DNA from: an uncultured bacterium
Lineage (GTDB): Bacteria > Verrucomicrobiota > Kiritimatiellia > CAIQIC01 > Lenti-01
DNA: 36,015 nt
Direction: 5' to 3'
Assembly: GCA_902766695.1 (NCBI GenBank)
Contig: CACXEY010000137.1
Span: 1 to 36,015 of the forward strand
Shown here in pieces: positions 1 to 8,700 of this stretch. A program made the translations under genes and the position numbers. A model generated the notes under the pieces. It worked only from the letters and a program-made list of their open reading frames with translations. It searched no databases and was not told where the DNA came from. Numbering within the stretch: the first letter of the stretch is position 1; every line of letters starts with the position of its first letter.

Positions 1-1495
1 CCGTCTGCCCGAACCAGTTGCCGTTCCCGCCCGTCGTGAACGACAGCGCCTGGTTGTCCAGCGCCGTCGGCAGGGGTACCGTCTGCGCGGCCCCGCTCCG
101 GCCCAGTTCCACGCTGCGCAGCACGCTCACGTTCGTGCACTGCGGGGTGTAGGAATAGGGATAGTCTGCGTCGGAAGGGTTGGTGTCGAAGAATTCGTCG
201 ATGTTCACGCAATAATCGTAGCCGCTTTTCCAGCATTCATAGGCGTCGGCGTAGCCGTCGTTGTCGCCGTACCCGCTTCGCGAATCCGCCGATCCGTCCC
301 ACCACCCCCACGTGAAGGCGCCCAAGAACGTTCCGGCGGGCACCAGTCCGATTTCCGCATCGGGATTGGTCAGCCAATCCGCCGTGTCGTAGGAACCGAA
401 ATCCTTGGAGGTTTCGTTGTAGTTCGCCGCCGTCACCCACCCGATTTCGCTGGCGGAAAGCGACTTGCCCACGTTCTCTCCCCGCGCCTGCCGACGCGTC
501 CGGTCCGCCTCCATCAGCGCGGTCACGCGCGCTGCCAGATCGAATGCCGGGGCCGCCTTCCTGCCCCGGCTGCTGGTGCCCATGAACAGACCGCCCGAGT
601 GGCAGGCGTCGACCACCACGACCACCTTGACCCCCGCGGCGAATTTCCTCAAGTCCGCCGCCATTTCCGTGTCCTCGTAGTAGTTGTCGTAGGTGAGCAG
701 GTAGACCGAGTAGAGATCCGGATCGTAGTCCGGGTAGTTCCACCCGCCGTGCGAAGAATGCATGTATACGAACGTGTCCCCGGACACCGCCTTCGCCGCG
801 CAGTCCAAAATCGCCTTGCGGATGGCCGTCTTGGTCGCCCCGCCGTCCGTCAGCTTCACCATGTTCGCCGTCGGCCATCCCCCGCGGTCCGCCAGGTTCG
901 CGTGGAAGTACTCCGCATCGTTGACGCACCCCGACAGTTCGTCAGCTTGGAGCTTCGAGTCGTACTTGTTGATTCCCACGCACACGGCGTACTTGTTCCC
1001 TCCTCCCCCGGACGGCGAACTCCCCTGCCCTTCCTGTGTCACGTACACCACGTAGTCCCCTTCGCGCGGATCCGACCTGACGGTCGCGCTCCGGCTGGCC
1101 GTGTCCGTGTTCGCATCGGCCGCGAGGGTGAAGTAATACGACCAGGCCCCGCCGCTGTACCGGATGGTCCGGTCGGCGCGCAACCACTCCGCGCTCGAAG
1201 TCGGAAGGTCGTAGGTTCCGCTCCCGCCGCTCGCCGAGTACGGCATGTAGACGTTGGTCGTCACCGCCGCCGCTCCCAGGGTCACGTTGGTGCTCGTTTC
1301 CCCTTTCGCCATCCAGGCTCCTCCCCAGAACGTCCAGGACAAAACAGCCAAAAGCCGGATGTCGGTCCACCGCCGCACCAACGTGGTCCAACTTCTTCCC
1401 CACGATTGCTTCTTCGTTTCCATTTTGTCTCTTCCTTTCTTGGGTTCTTGAACCTGCTGTTTTGGAATCGGGGCATCGGTTTCCGTCATGGACAT
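1..1495 (-). CDS. Caspase-like (peptidase C14) protein, N-terminal part, runs off left edge
   Basis: The frame is open from 1495 to the window edge (about 498 residues) with no stop, so the C-terminus is missing. The caspase fold is indicated by MHSSHGG (His249) and, 49 residues later, VVVVDACHSGG (Cys298), the His/Cys dyad of family C14 (metacaspase, paracaspase and bacterial caspase-like proteins). The domain begins near KYAVCVGINKYD at about residue 185 (the canonical first strand). A hydrophobic stretch at about residues 48-65 suggests a membrane anchor or uncleaved signal, placing the protease outside the cytoplasm. Start chosen at ATG 1495 because GGAG lies 7 nt upstream; in-frame ATGs at 1489 and 1423 (the latter after AAAGGAAGAG) are alternatives. 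Residues after the dyad are rich in Trp, Tyr and Asp (for example GAFTWGWWDGSADS) and could form substrate loops. It is last in the gene array. Catalytic class is well supported; substrate and physiological role are unknown. Confidence 0.85.
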   Translation of the reverse strand, partial: MSMTETDAPIPKQQVQEPKKGRDKMETKKQSWGRSWTTLVRRWTDIRLLAVLSWTFWGGAWMAKGETSTNVTLGAAAVTTNVYMPYSASGGSGTYDLPTSSAEWLRADRTIRYSGGAWSYYFTLAADANTDTASRSATVRSDPREGDYVVYVTQEGQGSSPSGGGGNKYAVCVGINKYDSKLQADELSGCVNDAEYFHANLADRGGWPTANMVKLTDGGATKTAIRKAILDCAAKAVSGDTFVYMHSSHGGWNYPDYDPDLYSVYLLTYDNYYEDTEMAADLRKFAAGVKVVVVVDACHSGGLFMGTSSRGRKAAPAFDLAARVTALMEADRTRRQARGENVGKSLSASEIGWVTAANYNETSKDFGSYDTADWLTNPDAEIGLVPAGTFLGAFTWGWWDGSADSRSGYGDNDGYADAYECWKSGYDYCVNIDEFFDTNPSDADYPYSYTPQCTNVSVLRSVELGRSGAAQTVPLPTALDNQALSFTTGGNGNWFGQT

Positions 1496-1634
1496 CGCCG
1501 TTCTCCGAGACGCGGAGGAGCTTCTTTTGGGTTGGCCCTGCCCGCCTCCTGATGCGCCCGCGGGGAAGGGAGGTCCCAAGCGGAGCACGGGATGGGGGAC
1601 AGGTCGGAATGGCGCGGGGGGCGCATACCGGGAA
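1496..1634. other. Short intergenic region between the repeat protein and the caspase-like gene
   Basis: 139 nt. It contains the GGAG ribosome site for the caspase-like start on the minus strand. I see no convincing promoter hexamers, hairpin terminator or small gene. Confidence 0.5.
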
Positions 1635-3917
1635 CTACGGCACGAGGAGGACGGGGGCGGAGGCGGATGATGGAGGGGGAGGCTCGGCTGGCGCCGGTGC
1701 CGGGGCAGTATTCGGGATGGCGGCCGGCAGGGCAACGGGATTGGCGGTAATGGAAATGGTGGCAGGAGACGCGGCCGGAACCGGAGCCGCCGCGGAGGTC
1801 GGAGCAGGGCCGGGAACGGATGGAGCGGCGGGTACGGATGCCGCCGATGCCGGGGCAGGCACGGGGTCGCGGGCGGAAGGCGGGGAAACAGGCTTGGCCG
1901 GTGCGGCGGATGCCGGCATCCCGGGCGTCTGGAGGCGGATGCCTTCGGTGGGGTTCGGGATGTCGAGGGTGCGGATTTCGCCGCGGGGGACGGCCGGGAT
2001 GTCGAGGCGCCCCTGCGCGGTAAAGCGGCCGTTGCTGTAGTTCAGGCGGTAGTAGGCGGTGGGCGTCGGGGGCATCGGCATCGGGCGCGTGGAGTCGCCG
2101 CGCTTGACCGTGAACGGCTTGCCGAGGGGGCGGCCGGCGCCGGACATCAGCGTCGCTTCGGCATCCATCATGCCGCCGATGTTGCGCAGGACGATCTGCG
2201 GCGCGGGCTTGAGCGTCGCGTGCAGCTTGGCGGAGGTGCTTTCGCCGGGGTCCATCGCGGAGAGGGATACCGGCTCGCATTGGTAGTCGGCATGGGCGGC
2301 GGTCCCCGTCAGGAGGGTGCGCCGTCCGGCGGGAACGGTCACCGTCGCGGTCTTGCCGGGGAGGATGGTCACGCCGTCGGCGGGGCTGGCCATGCCGGCG
2401 ACGCGCACGGCGACGGGACCGGTGTTCTGGAGGACCACCTCGGGATCGCCCTTGAGTTCGGCGCGCAGCACGAGGTTGGACCGGTCGCCGTAGAAGAGCG
2501 GCGGGATGTCGGTATGCCCGGCCTTGTGGAAGGAGGAGCGGAAGCGGTAGGCAACGGCCAGCGCCTTGTGGGCGGGCACGGGGATGCCGATGCCGGTCTC
2601 CCCCGCCTGCAACGTCAGCTTCGTCGCGCTCCCCCAGCCGCCGCCGGCCGGCGTGACCGTCACGTCCACCGGCATCATCTCCGGGTTGTTCAGCACGATC
2701 CCCGGCTGCTCCTTGCGCACGGAATCGAACCGCACGTGCGCCTCGGCGGCCTGCTGTCCCGAGACGGTCCAGTCCCGCGCGTAGGGATCGGATTCCGCGG
2801 GTTCGCCGTTGAGATGGATCGGCGTCCCGGGCCGCACGACGAGGCACAGCAGGACGGTGCCGCCGGCCGGAAGCGTCGCCGTGCGGGTTTCGTCCCCCAC
2901 CATGACCTTGACGGCCACGGCCACGGAGCCCGCGTTTTCCAGGAGGTTGGTGGTCAGCCCCAATCCGCCGCCCTCCTCCCCGGACGCGGCCTGCAGCACG
3001 AACCATGCCGGGCGCCCGCCGGATGCGGAAACGGGCCAGGGGAAGACGCGTTCATCCCCTTCTCCCGCCTCATCGCCGTCCGCGACCGGGGCATAGGCGA
3101 TCTGCAGGCGGCTGTCGGCCGGGAACACGCCCTCGACGCGGTTGGTGCCGTCGAGGCGGACGGGCAGCGGCGACTCGAACACGTCCGGCAGCGGCTTTCC
3201 GTCGGCCCCGGCGATGCGCCGGATTTCGAGCGGCCGAGCGTCCCCGGAAAGGAACACGGCCTGGAGCGCGGTCGGCCAGTCCGCGGCGAAGAGGTCCCGG
3301 TAGGCGGCCTGGAGATCGCGCCCGGCGGCGAACCCGCGCATCTGTCCCTTCCGGGCGCAGCGGTCGAACGCTCGCCGGAGGGCCGCGAATTCCGCCGCGT
3401 ACTTCGTCCCCGGGAACCCCACCACCATGCTCTGCCCGCCGAACACCGTGCGCATCTGCTCCAGGATGGCTTCCATCCCGTCCCGCCACGCCGCCTCGTT
3501 CGTGCGGGCCAGCCCGTCGAGCCGGACCGCGAAGCGCCCGCCGAGGTCCGTCCAGCGCAGCAGATGGAACCGCTCCACGGGCACCGGGGCGGAGCGTACC
3601 GTCTCCTTCAGCTTCAGCTCGCACGACCGCCATCCCGGCACCAGCACCGTCACCGACGCCGCGGCGCCGCCCGCCCCCTCCCCCGTCCACACCGCGTCGC
3701 CCGCCCGGACGTCCGCCGCCCGGAACAGCCCCTCCGCCTCGCGCGGCAGCGTCACCGTCGCGGCCCCGGCGGTTCTGGCCACCTCCGAGCGCTCCGCGAA
3801 GATTTCGAGGGCCCAGTCGCCCTCCCGGCCGATGCCAATCATCGAGGCGAAGGCCTGTGTTGCGAGGACCCAGGCGGCCAGCGCCGCCATCCATGCGGTT
3901 TTCGTCGTGCGTTTCAT
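1635..3917 (-). CDS. Secreted repeat protein with Pro/Ala-rich C-terminal tail, unknown function
   Basis: 760 residues. Start at ATG 3917 because it begins a clear signal peptide (MKRTTKTAWMAALAAWVLA..FA) and AAAGGA lies upstream; an in-frame TTG at 3941 would only add a charged extension. The first 320 residues match nothing I recognise. From about residue 390 there are several 70-90 residue units starting with patterns such as PGIVLNNPEMMPVDVTV, PEVVLQNTGPVAVRV and PQIVLRNIGG, which resemble in layout (hydrophobic-N-x, then VxV, then a Gly turn) the extracytoplasmic units of the kinase at 5788-9501, though much more diverged. The last 100 or so residues are almost entirely Pro, Ala, Ser and Val, a likely unstructured or cell-wall-spanning tail. 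It follows the kinase-sensor paralogue by 33 nt in the same direction, so it is probably co-expressed. Function unknown. Confidence 0.8.
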   Translation of the reverse strand: MKRTTKTAWMAALAAWVLATQAFASMIGIGREGDWALEIFAERSEVARTAGAATVTLPREAEGLFRAADVRAGDAVWTGEGAGGAAASVTVLVPGWRSCELKLKETVRSAPVPVERFHLLRWTDLGGRFAVRLDGLARTNEAAWRDGMEAILEQMRTVFGGQSMVVGFPGTKYAAEFAALRRAFDRCARKGQMRGFAAGRDLQAAYRDLFAADWPTALQAVFLSGDARPLEIRRIAGADGKPLPDVFESPLPVRLDGTNRVEGVFPADSRLQIAYAPVADGDEAGEGDERVFPWPVSASGGRPAWFVLQAASGEEGGGLGLTTNLLENAGSVAVAVKVMVGDETRTATLPAGGTVLLCLVVRPGTPIHLNGEPAESDPYARDWTVSGQQAAEAHVRFDSVRKEQPGIVLNNPEMMPVDVTVTPAGGGWGSATKLTLQAGETGIGIPVPAHKALAVAYRFRSSFHKAGHTDIPPLFYGDRSNLVLRAELKGDPEVVLQNTGPVAVRVAGMASPADGVTILPGKTATVTVPAGRRTLLTGTAAHADYQCEPVSLSAMDPGESTSAKLHATLKPAPQIVLRNIGGMMDAEATLMSGAGRPLGKPFTVKRGDSTRPMPMPPTPTAYYRLNYSNGRFTAQGRLDIPAVPRGEIRTLDIPNPTEGIRLQTPGMPASAAPAKPVSPPSARDPVPAPASAASVPAAPSVPGPAPTSAAAPVPAASPATISITANPVALPAAIPNTAPAPAPAEPPPPSSASAPVLLVP

Positions 3918-3950
3918 GTGCGTGTCATCCTTTCTGCTCAATAGGTCCGT

Positions 3951-5729
3951 TTACTGCCCCGGATACCGGGAAAAGAACTCCTTCCAGCTCCCGCTCTTCT
4001 CCGTGGTCTCGACAATCCGCTGCCATTCCGCGTTGCGGACGCCGCGCTTCGCGGCAACGGCCGCCGACCACTCGGACCAGGGGACGGCATCTCCGGCAAT
4101 CCCGTCAACGTCCACAGACCGGGCGAAATGGCCAACCTCCTGCAACGCCCTGTAAATGGCCTCGATTCTTCCGGCAATCCCGTGCTCAATCCACTCTTCG
4201 TCGAGGTACATCTTCGCCTTGTTCAACCGATTCGCCAAGGCATCCCGGAGCCAATCCTCCAAATCCGGTTCCGGTCCCGGCCCCGGCATCCGTTTCAGGT
4301 CTGCCGTGCAATCCAGCACGACAGGCTTGTCCCAGGCGCACTCGACCGTTTCGTCCGTCGCCTCGTAGCTGGCGGGATTCTGTTCCGCATCGTTGCGCTT
4401 GTCGGGCCTGGCCCGGGTCCGCACCCGGTAGCGCCCCGCCTCTGGAAACTCCACCGTCCGCTCGCCCCCCTTCTCCAGCATGAACTCCTCCACCACCGCC
4501 CCGTCGGCGGCGCGGCTCACCGTGACCACCATCCCCCGGCGGGGCGTCACGTTGCGTACCCGCAACGACGGAGGCGTCCGGCGCGCGGGAACAATCGTTT
4601 CAACGCAGCGCTTGTTCCACTCGTAGGGACCGAGTTCGCGGCTCCCGTCCAGATATCCGTCCTCTTCGGCTTCCCATTCGATGGAAAACTTCCGTTCCAC
4701 GCACACCGGGACCGCCCGTGTCTCTCCCGCGCCCAGGGACAGCGGTTCGCGCCGTCCGGCCACGCGCACGACCAGCGCCACGTCCCCGCCGTTGACAAGC
4801 TGCACGACCGGATACGCCCGCTTCGTCAGTTTCAAGTCCACGGCGACCATCTCGCCGCCCTTCGGGGTCACATTGCGAGCCATGGCCGTCTCGGGCGAAT
4901 TCTCGGCATATTGCTGCTTGGTGGCATGGCAACGGAGAACGGTTTCCACGCCGGGACGGACGCAAATCGGCTTCGTCGCCCCCGGTGCCATCTGGACTAC
5001 GCCTTCGTACCCACCCTTCAGCTCCACCACCACGTCCACATCGTTCGGATTGCCCAGCCGCAGGACGGTCTGCGCGTCCGAAAGCGCCTTCCGAGCCGGG
5101 AGCAACTCGACCGTGGCGGCCCCCGTCACTGTCGTCTCCCCAGTTTCGTACAGTCCGCTGTAGGGTGCGTGGAAACGGACCGTTGTCGCCACTCCGTCCC
5201 GCACGGAACGCACCACGATCGTTCCGGGGGCCACCTCGAAGCGGTTGTCCAGCCCGCCCGTCGTCTCGACGAAAATGGGCGTGTCGAGCGGATTGTGGAA
5301 GCGCAGCGTGGCCGCTGCGCCCCCAACCGGCGCCTTCGCAACGGGTATCGGCGCCCCTGGGGCGGCGGCCGGAGCATCCGTCCGCCGGGCCAGCACCAAT
5401 GCCACGTCGTTGGTCATGCCAGCGACCGACGCGCGGAGCGCCAGATGGCGAGGATTCGCCTCGGTTTCCAAGTATCCATCGCTCCACGGTGGCCAGTAGG
5501 CAATCTCGGTCGCGGAGCCTGCCGCGACCGCTTGCACAACGGCACCTCCATCATCGACCAGGAACTCCCGCTCGAATCCGCCCGTTGCTCGGACCTGGAT
5601 GTCCGCCCCCGAACGGTTCACGAAGCGGAACGCCGCAGGCGCAAGGACGTCCGTCTGGGCCAACCCCGTACCCGCCCAGAAGGCCGCCGCCAGAAGTGCC
5701 GTGATTCCAATCACTCCGATCCGCTTCAT
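3951..5729 (-). CDS. Stand-alone secreted paralogue of the kinase extracytoplasmic domain
   Basis: 592 residues from ATG 5729, which is preceded by GGAGAAGGAACAGGAC and starts a signal peptide (MKRIGVIGITALLAAAFWAGTGLAQ). An in-frame TTG at 5768 is less likely. Residues 139-592 align along their whole length with residues 785-1237 of the upstream kinase; shared blocks include ATKQQYAENS, TKRAYPVVQLVNGGDVAL, RTPPSLRVRNVTPRRGMVV and RGVRNA-WQRIVE. No kinase domain or internal membrane span is present, so it is probably periplasmic or surface-exposed. It has the same beta-rich 80-90 residue units as the kinase, then a C-terminal module of about 120 residues predicted helical (unit boundaries are my estimate). 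It lies 58 nt downstream of the kinase. It may be a decoy, co-receptor or ligand-binding partner of the kinase (inference). The domain family is not one I can name. Confidence 0.88.
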   Translation of the reverse strand: MKRIGVIGITALLAAAFWAGTGLAQTDVLAPAAFRFVNRSGADIQVRATGGFEREFLVDDGGAVVQAVAAGSATEIAYWPPWSDGYLETEANPRHLALRASVAGMTNDVALVLARRTDAPAAAPGAPIPVAKAPVGGAAATLRFHNPLDTPIFVETTGGLDNRFEVAPGTIVVRSVRDGVATTVRFHAPYSGLYETGETTVTGAATVELLPARKALSDAQTVLRLGNPNDVDVVVELKGGYEGVVQMAPGATKPICVRPGVETVLRCHATKQQYAENSPETAMARNVTPKGGEMVAVDLKLTKRAYPVVQLVNGGDVALVVRVAGRREPLSLGAGETRAVPVCVERKFSIEWEAEEDGYLDGSRELGPYEWNKRCVETIVPARRTPPSLRVRNVTPRRGMVVTVSRAADGAVVEEFMLEKGGERTVEFPEAGRYRVRTRARPDKRNDAEQNPASYEATDETVECAWDKPVVLDCTADLKRMPGPGPEPDLEDWLRDALANRLNKAKMYLDEEWIEHGIAGRIEAIYRALQEVGHFARSVDVDGIAGDAVPWSEWSAAVAAKRGVRNAEWQRIVETTEKSGSWKEFFSRYPGQ

Positions 5730-5787
5730 GTCCTGTTCCTTCTCCGTTTTCCGCCCGGTTCCGTTCAACCCAGTACTCGCGTGTCAG

Positions 5788-8700
5788 TCACGGGAACCGC
5801 CCGAAGAACTCCGTCCAGCTCCCGCTCGCCTCGGTGGCCTCGACGATCCGCTGCCAGTCCGCGTTGCGGACGCCGCGCTTCGCCTCGACGGCCGACGCCC
5901 AGCCGGTCCACGGGACATCCTGCCCGGCGATTCCGTCAGCATCCACGAACCGTGCGAAATTGCTGGCCTCCTGCAAGGCTTTTTCGATGGCCTCGACGGT
6001 TCCTTTGGCGCTGTGTTCAACCCAGTTTTCGTCGACCCGCATCTTCGCGGCGGTCAACTTGCTCAACAAGGCATCCCGGACCCAATCCCCTTGGTCCGGC
6101 GCGGGCACGCCCTGTCCCGGATTCCGCTTCAGGTCCGCCGAGCAGTCCAGGACGACGGGCTTGCCCCAGGTGCACTCGACCGTTTCGTCCATCGCGTCGT
6201 ATCCGGCGGGATTCTGCTCCGTGTCGTTGCGCTTGTCGGGCTTGGCCTTGGTTTGGACGCGGTAGCGGCCCGCCTCGGACAGTTCCAACAGCCGCTCGCT
6301 TCCTTTCTCCAACGTGAACTCCTCCACCAAAGAATCGTCGGAGGCGCGGGTCACGGTCACGACCATCCCCCGGCGGGGCGTCACGTTGCGCACCCGCAGG
6401 GACGGCGGCGTCCGGCGCTCGGGGACGATGGTCTCGCGGTACCGCCCGTTCCACTCGTAGGGACCGATGTCGCGCCCGCCCTCCAGATACCCCGCCTCGT
6501 CGGCCTCCCATTCAATGGGCATCGTCCGGCCAACGGGCATCGAAAGCGCCTGGACGGCGCCCGCGGCCAGAGGATACTCCTTCCCGTTCACGCGCACGGT
6601 CAGCGCCACGTCCCCGCCGTTGACGAGTTGCACGACCGGATACGCCCGCTTCGTCAGCGTCAAGTCCACGGAGACCGTCTCGCCGCCCTTCGGGGTGGCC
6701 GCGGCGGGCTTGGCCGTCGCGGACGAGTTCTCGGCGTACTGCTGCTTGGTGGCGTAATAACGGAGGTCGGTCTTCACGCCGGGCCGGACGGAGACTTCCT
6801 TTGTTGCCCTCGCTTCCACCAGAACTTCGTCGTCCCGACCGCCCGACAGCACGACCACCACGTCCACCTCATTCGTGTTGGACAGTCGCAGGACGGCCGC
6901 GTCCACCCGGGCAACCGGCTTCAGGTCCAGTTCCACCACCTCGAAGGCACCGGCCCGCACGGTCACGTTCGTCTCCCCTGTTCCGTACTGGTTGCTCCAC
7001 GGCGTGTGGAAACGGACCGTGGTCGGCACGCCCGCCCGAACGGCGCGGAGCACGGTTCCGCCCGGTTCCACCTCGAACCCGCCGTCAAACCCGCCCGACA
7101 CTTCGACGGAGACGGTCTCCCTGGGGAGGGGGTTGTGGAACCGCAATTCGGCCTGGGCAACCGCGTTGTCGTCTTTCCTCTGCGTGAGGTTCAGCACGAT
7201 GCGTTCGGTCCCCCCGGCCTTCGGCGTCGCGTTCGTCACCGCTGGATTAGCCTCCGTCTCCGCATACTGGTCGGTGAACCGGACGTAGTAGCTGATGCTC
7301 GTTTCCCTCCCGGGCGGGGCCTCCTTGGAGACCGGGGATTTCTTCTCCACCGGGAAGCTGGCCTCCAATCCCCCCTTCGTCACGACTTGCACGGGCGTGT
7401 CGTTGGGGTTGACGAACAGCAGGGTGGCCGTCGCCTGCGAAGGCGTCGCCTTGTGCTTCAGCGTGATTTCCACCATGCGGGTCTCCCCGGCGGCTGGCGC
7501 GTTCGTGCTGAAAGGGGCGCTCTCGTAATCGTCGCTATACGGCGTCTCGACAACGTATTCGATTTTTGTACCGGCCTTGAAGGTACGCCGGACATTGCCT
7601 TTGGCGGGAATCGGGATGGGCGCCGTTTTCCATTCGCCGCGCGGGGTAATCCGGATGTCCGCGGAAAGCGTGTTGGTGAAAACGAGCAATGCCGGTTCCC
7701 CCCGCGGCGCTTCTTTCCTGCGCACCAAAGTCAACTCCACGACATTGGTTCCGCCGGGGGCTGGGGCCACGGCAGGTTGAGGTTTCGGCTTTTCGTATTC
7801 TTCCGCACCCCAGCTCGGCTCGTACGACACCCTGGCATTCAGTCCACGCGCCACTGGCTTTTCGACACTGTCCTGCTCCGGAACTTCGAAAGCCTGCCAT
7901 CCCCCTGGCACCGCTTCGACCCAGATCGGCCTGTCCGTGCGGTTGACGAACCGGAGAACGGAGGGAACGGACGGCTCGAGCGCGGGAGTCCCGGCGGTAC
8001 GGGAAGGAACGGGTTCCGGATTCACAGGGGCAGGTGGTGTCGACACCGGCTCCGCTGGCCCGGAGTAGATCAGCCGGCAGATGTCGCCGAGCAGCCCCTC
8101 GTCCCCGGCATGGTTCGGGATGAAATCGGTGGACGCGGCGAAGAAGGACGCCCCCAGCAGCACCAGGAGCAGCACGGCGAAGGCCAGCCAGACCTTGCCC
8201 GCGGCGGATTTACGGCCGCCCTTCTTCCCGGAGGAAGCGGCCGCCGGCCGGCCGATGGCGGCCTCGAAACGGGTGCCCATCGTCCCGACGGTACCGACGG
8301 TCCCCACGGTCCCGACGGTCCCGTCGCGCACGGAAAAGGTCGGCAGGCTGACCGCGGTCCGCGGTTCATCCCCCGCGCCCGCCCCGAACGCCCCGCCGCC
8401 GGTTCCCGTGACGCCGCCGCCGGTTCCGCCGCCCGTGTTCCCGCCGCCGGTCGGCGCCCCGTCCCACATCCCGGTATGTCCCGCGCCGCCCGTCGGCGCG
8501 CGCACGGTGCCGGGGTCGGACGGGAACCCGGCATCCAGCATCACGTCGGTCGGCGGCGGATTCGTCGGGTCCATGATCGTCGAGTCGTCGTACTCCGGCT
8601 CCTCCGCGCTCTCCTCCGGCTTCGCGTACGGCATGTGGGCCTTGAGCTTCTGCAACCGCGCGATCAGGTCCGCCGGGGTCTGCGGCCGCGCGGCCGGGTC

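Noticed and set aside
1486-3006. Minus-strand frame of 506 codons overlapping the secreted repeat protein
   Set aside because: Arg/Gly-rich, out of frame with the signal-peptide-bearing gene, no ribosome site or motif.
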